Source: Suillus spraguei | Lineage: Eukaryota > Basidiomycota > Agaricomycetes > Boletales > Suillaceae | Assembly: GCA_016800925.1 (NCBI GenBank) | Contig: JABCPU010001216.1 | Location: 1 to 11,999, forward strand | DNA: 11,999 bases | Reading direction: 5' to 3' | In this document: positions 7,347 through 11,999 of the stretch, piece by piece | Layout: every line of letters begins with the position of its first letter | Position numbering within the stretch: position 1 is the first letter of the stretch | Notes under the pieces: model-generated | Database searches by the model: none | What the model saw: only the letters and a program-made list of their open reading frames with translations | Told to the model about the DNA's origin: nothing | Translations under genes and position numbers: made by a program

Positions 7347-8103
7347 TGTTACGAACTGGGGTGGCGTCACCAGCGACAGTGAAAAGACGCAGACGGTCTG
7401 CTGGGAAGTTCTTACAACGTCCAAAAGAGGACGAGGTGAAAGTTCAAGGAACGCGTTCCGAGTACGATCAAGGGTTCAGCCTCCAAGACTAGTCTTAGGA
7501 GGTATCCGCGAGAATAGAGACTAAGGCTAAGGAGTGCATAGACTTAGAGACGATTCAAGACGACTTAGGTTAGAGACCTAAGTGAAGGAGATTCCAGGTA
7601 AAACCCAGTAAGATTAAAGTAGTGAATCTACTACAAGTACACTGTGCTTAAATAGGCCAATATGTGCGCACAGACCAAGAAGGGTGTGAGAATATATGTG
7701 CGTATCCAAAGAAGGAAGGCAACTATAGTACAGATGCGTTGAGCATATGAGTCAGAGTCATGTTATGTAATATACACGGTAAATGAGGTAAGAAAATGAA
7801 TAGGGGCACGTACGATTGTAACACTTAGAGGCGATTCAAGACAACTTAGGTTGGAGACCTAAGCGAAGGAGATTCTAGGTAAAACCCAGTAAGATTAAAG
7901 TAGGGAATCTACTACAAGTACACTGTGCTTAAATAGGCCAATATGTGCGCACAGACCAAGAGAGACGTGAGAATGTAAGTGCGTATCCAAAGAAGGAAGG
8001 CAACTATAGTACAGATGCGTTGAGCATATGAGTCAGAGTCATGTTACGTAATATACAAGGTAAATGAAGTAGAAAATGAATAGGGGCACGTACGATTGTA
8101 ACA
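7347..8103 (-). repeat. E1 5' LTR, enlarged by a 281-bp tandem duplication
   Basis: The LTR family is about 476 bp with termini TGTTAC...GTAACA. Here a full-length copy (7347-7823) is followed without a gap by a second partial copy (7824-8103) that repeats 7543-7823. The joint shares the 8-bp ACTTAGAG at 7542-7549 and 7823-7830. Both copies end in TACGATTGTAACA on the plus strand. In element orientation the 5' part of the LTR is therefore present twice, including the TATTTAAG box (7654-7647 and 7935-7928). The two copies differ at several sites, so the duplication is not brand new. Confidence 0.88.
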
Positions 8104-8354
8104 GAGGGAATGCAGACATGCATGTCCACAGGTGCTTGCTCCATTGGCATGCAATGTTGTAGGATATGTTGATAACTTGGAGTGTAGATGCTGATTGCAT
8201 GCTTGAAAAGAACATGTAATCCATATTTATATACCTGAGAATTGTATTAAAACAGATATGACCCATACAATGGAAATGCTTACCTTTCGCCTTTTTTTAG
8301 GTCACCGACTGAATTCAGCCACTTGAAGTTATGTCGTGCACAATATATTGTACC

Positions 8355-8830
8355 TGTTACAATCGTACGTGCCCCTATTCATTTTCCCTTTGTTTCCTTA
8401 CTTGTATGACGTGTCACATGACTTTGCCTTATATGCTCAACACATCTGTACAAACACATGCCTTCCTTATTAGGATACGCAGTTACATTCTCATGATTAC
8501 TTGGTCTGTGCGCACATATTGGCCTATTTAAGCACAGTGTACTTGTAGTAGATTCCCTACTTTAATCTTACTGGGTTTTACCTGGAATCTCCTTCGCTTA
8601 GGTCTCCAACCTAAGTCGTCTTGAATCGTCTCTAAGTCTAAGCACTCCTTAGCCTTAGTCTCTATTCTCGCAGAACCTCTTGGACTTGTCCTTGAGGCCA
8701 GACCCTTGATCGTACTCGGAACGCGTTCCTTGTACTTTCACCTTGTCCTCTTCTGGACATTGTAAGAACTTCCCAGCAGACCGTCTGTGTCTTTTCACTG
8801 TCCCTGGTGACGCCACCCCAGTTCATAACA
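8355..8830 (+). mobile_element. Solo LTR of the E1/E2 gypsy family, with GTACC target duplication
   Basis: This 476-bp LTR runs TGTTACAATCGTACG...CCAGTTCATAACA, the reverse orientation of the E1 and E2 LTRs. It is flanked by GTACC at 8350-8354 and GTACC at 8831-8835, a perfect 5-bp target-site duplication, with no internal element sequence attached. That is the product of recombination between the two LTRs of a full insertion. It splits a KDZ exon: removing the LTR and one GTACC restores a continuous frame across the joint (ATGTGT then IYCARHN), which fixes its boundaries independently. Confidence 0.95.
8525..8532 (+). promoter_or_regulatory. TATA-like box in the LTR (TATTTAAG)
   Basis: TATTTAAG lies about 170 bp into the LTR, followed by CACAGTGTACTTG, and is conserved in all LTR copies in the window (7654-7647, 7935-7928 and 10915-10908 on the minus strand). 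It is the best candidate for the core of the retrotransposon promoter. The transcription start is not determined. Confidence 0.5.
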
Positions 8831-10476
8831 GTACCTGTGCCTGTTGCTGCAAGACCATGGGATGCCTTCGTATCAGCCAGATTGACTGCATTGTGGCTTG
8901 AACATGTACTCCTCTAAATAAATTATATTAATAGTCATTCTTTGATAATGTTGACTTACCTCTTGAACCATTCATTCGTGTGATTTTAAGAAAGATTTGT
9001 ATGCTGTTTCCTCCACGAAAAATGCATAGCCATGGTTGAGTCCGGGATTGATAGCATCTGAAGAAACATTGCACTGAGCAAGTCAAAAATTGGTGTCAAT
9101 TGCAAGGAACAGCACATATAAGAATCTGCATTTAATAACTTATAAGACACAAAAACAACGAACTACAATATTAAAACTCACTTTGACTCAGGTGGAGCAC
9201 TTGCCCAATCATCAGGTAAATTCTTTCCTGGATGGGGGCAAGCTGGACACATCACTGCACATGCACCAGGTTGCATGGCAGCAATAGTTCCAGGATGATG
9301 GCCCTGGCCAGACCATTTGATTTGCTTCAAAAAGCGCCACTCTCACATCATGTGTAGAAGTGACTCGTAGTGATCCTGAATTCACTTGTCAGTTTGCTAG
9401 CAGATAAGTTTAAAAAACCATATACCTTTGGTGTGTGAATGCCTGTATTGTCAGTCAATCATACAACAGTGTGATAAAACTCGAGGGCAGATGCTTTGGA
9501 CTCAAAGGACAGGATCTGGAAGTATTCAAGTGCTCAGAATGTTGCAGCGGTCTTGGGTTTGACTGTCGTTGCAGGGAATAAGCGAACTTGTAGAAGTTGA
9601 GTAACGTGAAGTTGAGCAGTTTCGCAACTGCAGAAATTAACCCCAATGGTATGAACACCATTGATGTCAATGACAACAAAATCGTCATTGAGAGCTGGAG
9701 TTGGTTTGCTGCATCAAAGACCAATGCGATGTCCAAGTTGAATGCATAAGCCAAGGGATTTGAGTGATGTCATTTGGAAAAAATGACTGTTCCAATACTG
9801 CAACAAAAGTAAATATGATATCAGTGGGATTTGAATCATGAATTGTCATACCTCAATTCGGTGATATGGTTGCCACTGATGTATGTGTAGGATACATTGA
9901 TGACATACTAGTTCAGCACCATGACAATCTTTGCATCTATACAATGGTGATTCGTTGCTGCCACAGAAACAGCAATCTTGAATGTAAGTTCCATGGCTCT
10001 CCAAATGAATGAATTCTTCAAGAAAAGTTCAGCGTCAGAGTGCCATACATGGAGAGGATCATCCTATGAGAACAAATGATCAGATTGAAAGAAGATCTAA
10101 ATCAGCATCTAAAACATACCCCTGCAGCTCATTTCTGTCTGATGGTTCCTCTGATATTTCACTCAGATAGTCATTGGCGATCATTTGGGAAAAATCAAAC
10201 TCGTCAATCAAATCATTGGGTGGGTCATCTACTGTGTCTTATTCTCGGCTTGTTTTGATGGATCAGGCAATGTGTAATAGGCAGTAGAAACAGAAAGATG
10301 ACCAGGTGGAACCCAGCTCAAAGCTAGCATGCTGTGCTGTTGCTCATTGCATGATTTTGTGAGATTTCATTTGCTAGACGATGTGCACCTCTTGTGAGTA
10401 TAGAATCATTTGCAGACAATGTGCTGCCCTGTTGTGAGCATAAATTCCTCACGTATTGTGCAATCTCATGCAGCAT

Positions 10477-10609
10477 TTGTTGTTCCTTACCATGTAGTGG
10501 TGAAAATATTACTTAGCACCTGCCACGCAGTGTAATAGCTTACTAATTATTTTCAACACCACCACATTGAAGAAAGATTATATTATTTTATGATACAGTA
10601 CATACATCC
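10477..10609. other. Upstream flank of the KDZ pseudogene
   Basis: AT-rich sequence between the first recognisable KDZ coding exon and the LTR of E2. It could hold the KDZ promoter or a lost upstream exon; I see no motif to decide. The last five bases, CATCC (10605-10609), are the expected left target duplication of E2. Confidence 0.4.
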
Positions 10610-11084
10610 TGTTACGAACTGGGGTGGCGTCACCAGCGACAGTGAAAAGACACAGGCGGTCTGCTGGGAGTTCTTACAATGTTCAAAAGAGAACAAGGTG
10701 AAAGTACAAGGAACGTGTTCCGAGTACGATCAAGGGTTCAGCCTCAAAGACAAGTCTAAGAGGTATCCGCGAGAATAGAGACTAAGGCTAAGGAGTGCTT
10801 AGACTTAGAGACGATTCAAGACGACTTAGGTTGGAGACCTAAGCAAAGGAGATTCCAGGTAAAACCCAGTAAGATTAAAGTAGGGAATCTACTACAAGTA
10901 CACTGTGCTTAAATAGACCAATATGTGCGCACAGACCAAGCGATACGTGAGAATGTAAGTGCGTATCCAAATAAGGAAGGCAACTATAGTACAGATGCGT
11001 TGAGCATATGAGTCAGAGTCATGTTACGTAATATACAAGGTAAATGAAGTAGAAAATGAAATAGGGGCACGTACGATTGTAACA
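10610..11084 (-). repeat. E2 3' LTR
   Basis: This 475-bp LTR of the same family as E1 and the solo LTR runs from TGTTACGAACTGGGG to GATTGTAACA on the plus strand. It is the 3' LTR of a minus-strand element, because a polypurine tract abuts its right end (11085-11098) and element coding continues further right. Several differences from the E1 LTR are C-to-T or G-to-A changes at CpG sites (for example CAACGTCC against CAATGTTC, and GAACGCGTTC against GAACGTGTTC). Confidence 0.9.
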
Positions 11085-11098
11085 TTACCCCCTCTTTA
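11085..11098 (-). other. Polypurine tract of E2
   Basis: On the minus strand TAAAGAGGGGGTAA stands directly before the LTR TGTTAC. A purine run in this place is the usual primer for plus-strand DNA synthesis in LTR retrotransposons, and it fixes the orientation of E2 with its body to the right. Confidence 0.75.
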
Positions 11099-11999
11099 CA
11101 CGTAAAGTCACCGACTTTACTCATCTTGGTTCGCATAGTAAACGGATCATCACTGAACTCGTAGTCCTCATCAGCAAATGATCGCTCATCATATATTTGG
11201 CTTCTTCAAGACCAGCGCGGCGTTTAGAGTCCCTCTTCTTCTCTGCCTGAATATGTTCATCGTCGAGCTGTTTTCCCAAGCATGAAGTGCGTCATAGAAT
11301 CCTTCATCCTTCCAAGTTAACTCGAAAGGAGGGGGTCCAACTCGTGAGGACAATAAAGGGATAAGTGGGTAGGCGACCAATATCTGCAAACCTTGCACTG
11401 ATATTCCACACAATTCTTTTGACGATGTCCTAACAATCCACAGATGCGGCACTTCATATTCTCGTCAGGGTTGGAATAGGTTTTGCGTAAGGGAGACGGA
11501 GAAATGATGGCGTAGGGCTAGTGGACCTGGCGCGCTTTTCCCCTTATTCTTCCTCATACGTTTTTAAGGCAAGATTATTGGCTCGCTTAAGTTGTGCTTG
11601 CTGAGCAGGGGATAACGTATATGCCGATGTGGGAGGTCTGGGGTGACTGCTCGTTCGGCAGCCGCAATGAGTTCGTTGGAGGATGACGAAGAAGTTATGC
11701 CAAAATCTTTTACTAAGACTGGCGAGACAGGATCCATCAGACCGAATGATGATGGGATAGTCATAGGGGATGGATATGAAGGTCGCGAAGTCGAGGACCA
11801 GTGTTTACCAACTCAGTGGCGGAGATACCTAATAGTTTAGCGGCCTTTACACTGTTCCTCTGTGCAAGGTTCATATAGCCATGCTGGATGTCATGGTGCC
11901 TGTAACGGGGGTGTTGATGACACTGTTTGTTCTATCGGGGATGGTGTTCTGGGGGACGCAAGATCATCTTGCGTTTGTTGTAAGTCAGCAATGGCTTCT
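11088..11999 (-). pseudogene. E2 decayed 3' ORF with two zinc-knuckle-like motifs (incomplete at window edge)
   Basis: Coding-like sequence runs on the minus strand towards the LTR but shifts frame several times and has stops. Recoverable pieces in order: IADLQQTQDDLASPRTPSP; IQHGYMNLAQRNSVKAAKLL; DPVSPVLVKDFGI; SAYTLSPAQQAQLKRANN; a canonical knuckle CRICGLLGHRQKNC (11451-11410); directly after it CKVCRYWSPTHLSLYC (11397-11350, C-X2-C-X6-H-X4-C); FYDALHAWE; DDEHIQAEKKRDSKRR; and DEDYEFSDDPFTMRTKMSKV running to the polypurine tract. The position next to the tract and the content suggest a Gag-like or accessory 3' ORF of the element. It is not the E1 gag: the knuckle sequence and flanks differ. 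Reverse transcriptase or integrase motifs are not in the window. Broken at least four times, so not functional. Confidence 0.7.

Larger units (their letters stand above)
5641..8103 (-). mobile_element. E1: 5' half of a Ty3/gypsy LTR retrotransposon (LTR, leader, gag, protease)
   Basis: Reading on the minus strand from 8103: an LTR (8103-7347), a 198-nt leader, gag (7148-6312) and an overlapping protease frame (6315-5641). Reverse transcriptase, RNase H, integrase and the 3' LTR are missing; the element stops next to the minisatellite. It sits inside an exon of the KDZ pseudogene: minus-strand KDZ coding runs into TTCCCTC and the LTR TGTTACAATC follows. The expected 5-bp target duplication is GAGGG (8104-8108 on the plus strand), but its partner is not in the window because the far end is gone. 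E1 is defective as seen, although gag itself is an unbroken frame. Confidence 0.88.
8104..10476 (-). pseudogene. KDZ transposase with CxC2-like cysteine cluster, decayed and interrupted
   Basis: KDZ (Kyakuja-Dileera-Zisupton) transposases move DNA transposons expanded in Agaricomycetes. Reconstructed minus-strand exons: about 10476-10120, 10073-9852, 9797-9426, 9375-9182, 9125-8960, 8913-8831 plus 8349-8284 (split by a solo LTR), and 8234-8104; introns are 46-56 nt, all GT-AG. Recognisable parts in order: a poorly conserved N-terminus (MLHEIAQYVRNL); a cysteine cluster DCCFCGSN...YRCKDC...LVCHQC...YHRIEYWN, matching CxC2 clusters that accompany KDZ; VMCPACPHPGKNLPDDW; FLYVLFLAIDTNF; ARHNF...VGDLKKGERYINMDY; and ISYNIACQWSKHLW. 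The family C-terminal part is missing because E1 inserted at 8103/8104. There are six in-frame TGA codons (9716, 9536, 9461, 9345, 9085 and 8974, first bases) and about four frameshifts or junction mismatches upstream of 9990. The true start is uncertain; I used the first ATG of the open stretch. Confidence 0.86.

Noticed and set aside
8039..8266. 75-codon minus-strand ORF as an independent small gene
   Set aside because: Its first part is intron and last exon of the KDZ pseudogene (NMDY, ISYNIACQW) and its end runs into the E1 LTR.
9455..9754. 99-codon hydrophobic minus-strand ORF that looks like a membrane protein
   Set aside because: Different frame from the KDZ exon that covers the same bases and carries recognisable KDZ sequence; the hydrophobicity is a frame artefact.
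10590..10778. Small plus-strand ORF
   Set aside because: Lies inside the E2 LTR, with the same sequence non-coding in the other LTR copies.

Overview
The window looks like accessory, transposon-rich DNA from a filamentous basidiomycete, most likely an Agaricomycete. Three things point there: very short GT-AG introns (about 45 to 65 nt) in a multi-exon gene, a KDZ-type DNA transposase with a CxC2-like cysteine cluster (a class expanded in mushroom-forming fungi), and Ty3/gypsy LTR retrotransposon parts with a CCHC Gag and a DSGA protease. No tRNA, rRNA, CRISPR array or bacterial-style operon was seen.

Layout from left to right. Positions 277-2414 (+) hold a six-exon gene for a nuclear-looking protein of about 616 residues: basic NLS-like stretches, a cysteine cluster resembling part of a fungal Zn2Cys6 motif, an Arg/Ser-rich linker, a coiled coil and an acidic tail. 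Its fifth exon carries an apparent pair of compensating frameshifts. Positions 2640-4800 are a GC-skewed satellite. It starts as a 167-bp two-part repeat, becomes a pure 78-bp repeat, flips orientation around 3612 to make a giant hairpin with about 290-bp arms, then returns to the first orientation in a degenerate form. Positions 5104-5640 are a second, unrelated minisatellite built on GGCCCACCCGTC with a 33 to 36 bp period.

From 5641 to 11999 the sequence is nested transposon debris, nearly all on the minus strand. Element E1 (gypsy) supplies a 5' LTR (7347-8103, enlarged by an internal 281-bp tandem duplication), a leader, gag and protease. It stops before reverse transcriptase, next to the minisatellite. 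E1 sits inside an exon of a KDZ transposase pseudogene that runs from about 10476 down to 8104. That pseudogene is also split by a solo LTR of the same family (8355-8830, opposite orientation) flanked by a perfect GTACC duplication. The KDZ reading frame can be followed through six introns and is broken by six in-frame TGA codons, several of them where the family normally has arginine, which suggests CpG deamination. A third LTR (10610-11084) is the 3' LTR of a second element, E2. The polypurine tract and decayed 3' ORF of E2, with two zinc-knuckle-like motifs, run off the right edge.

The only gene that may still work is the one at 277-2414. The gag of E1 is intact as a reading frame, but the element cannot be autonomous as seen here. 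The order of events that best fits: KDZ element first, then decay and insertion of the gypsy family (two insertions inside KDZ, one just upstream), loss of one LTR element by LTR-LTR recombination to leave the solo LTR, and finally truncation of E1 and the KDZ 3' end at the minisatellite border.
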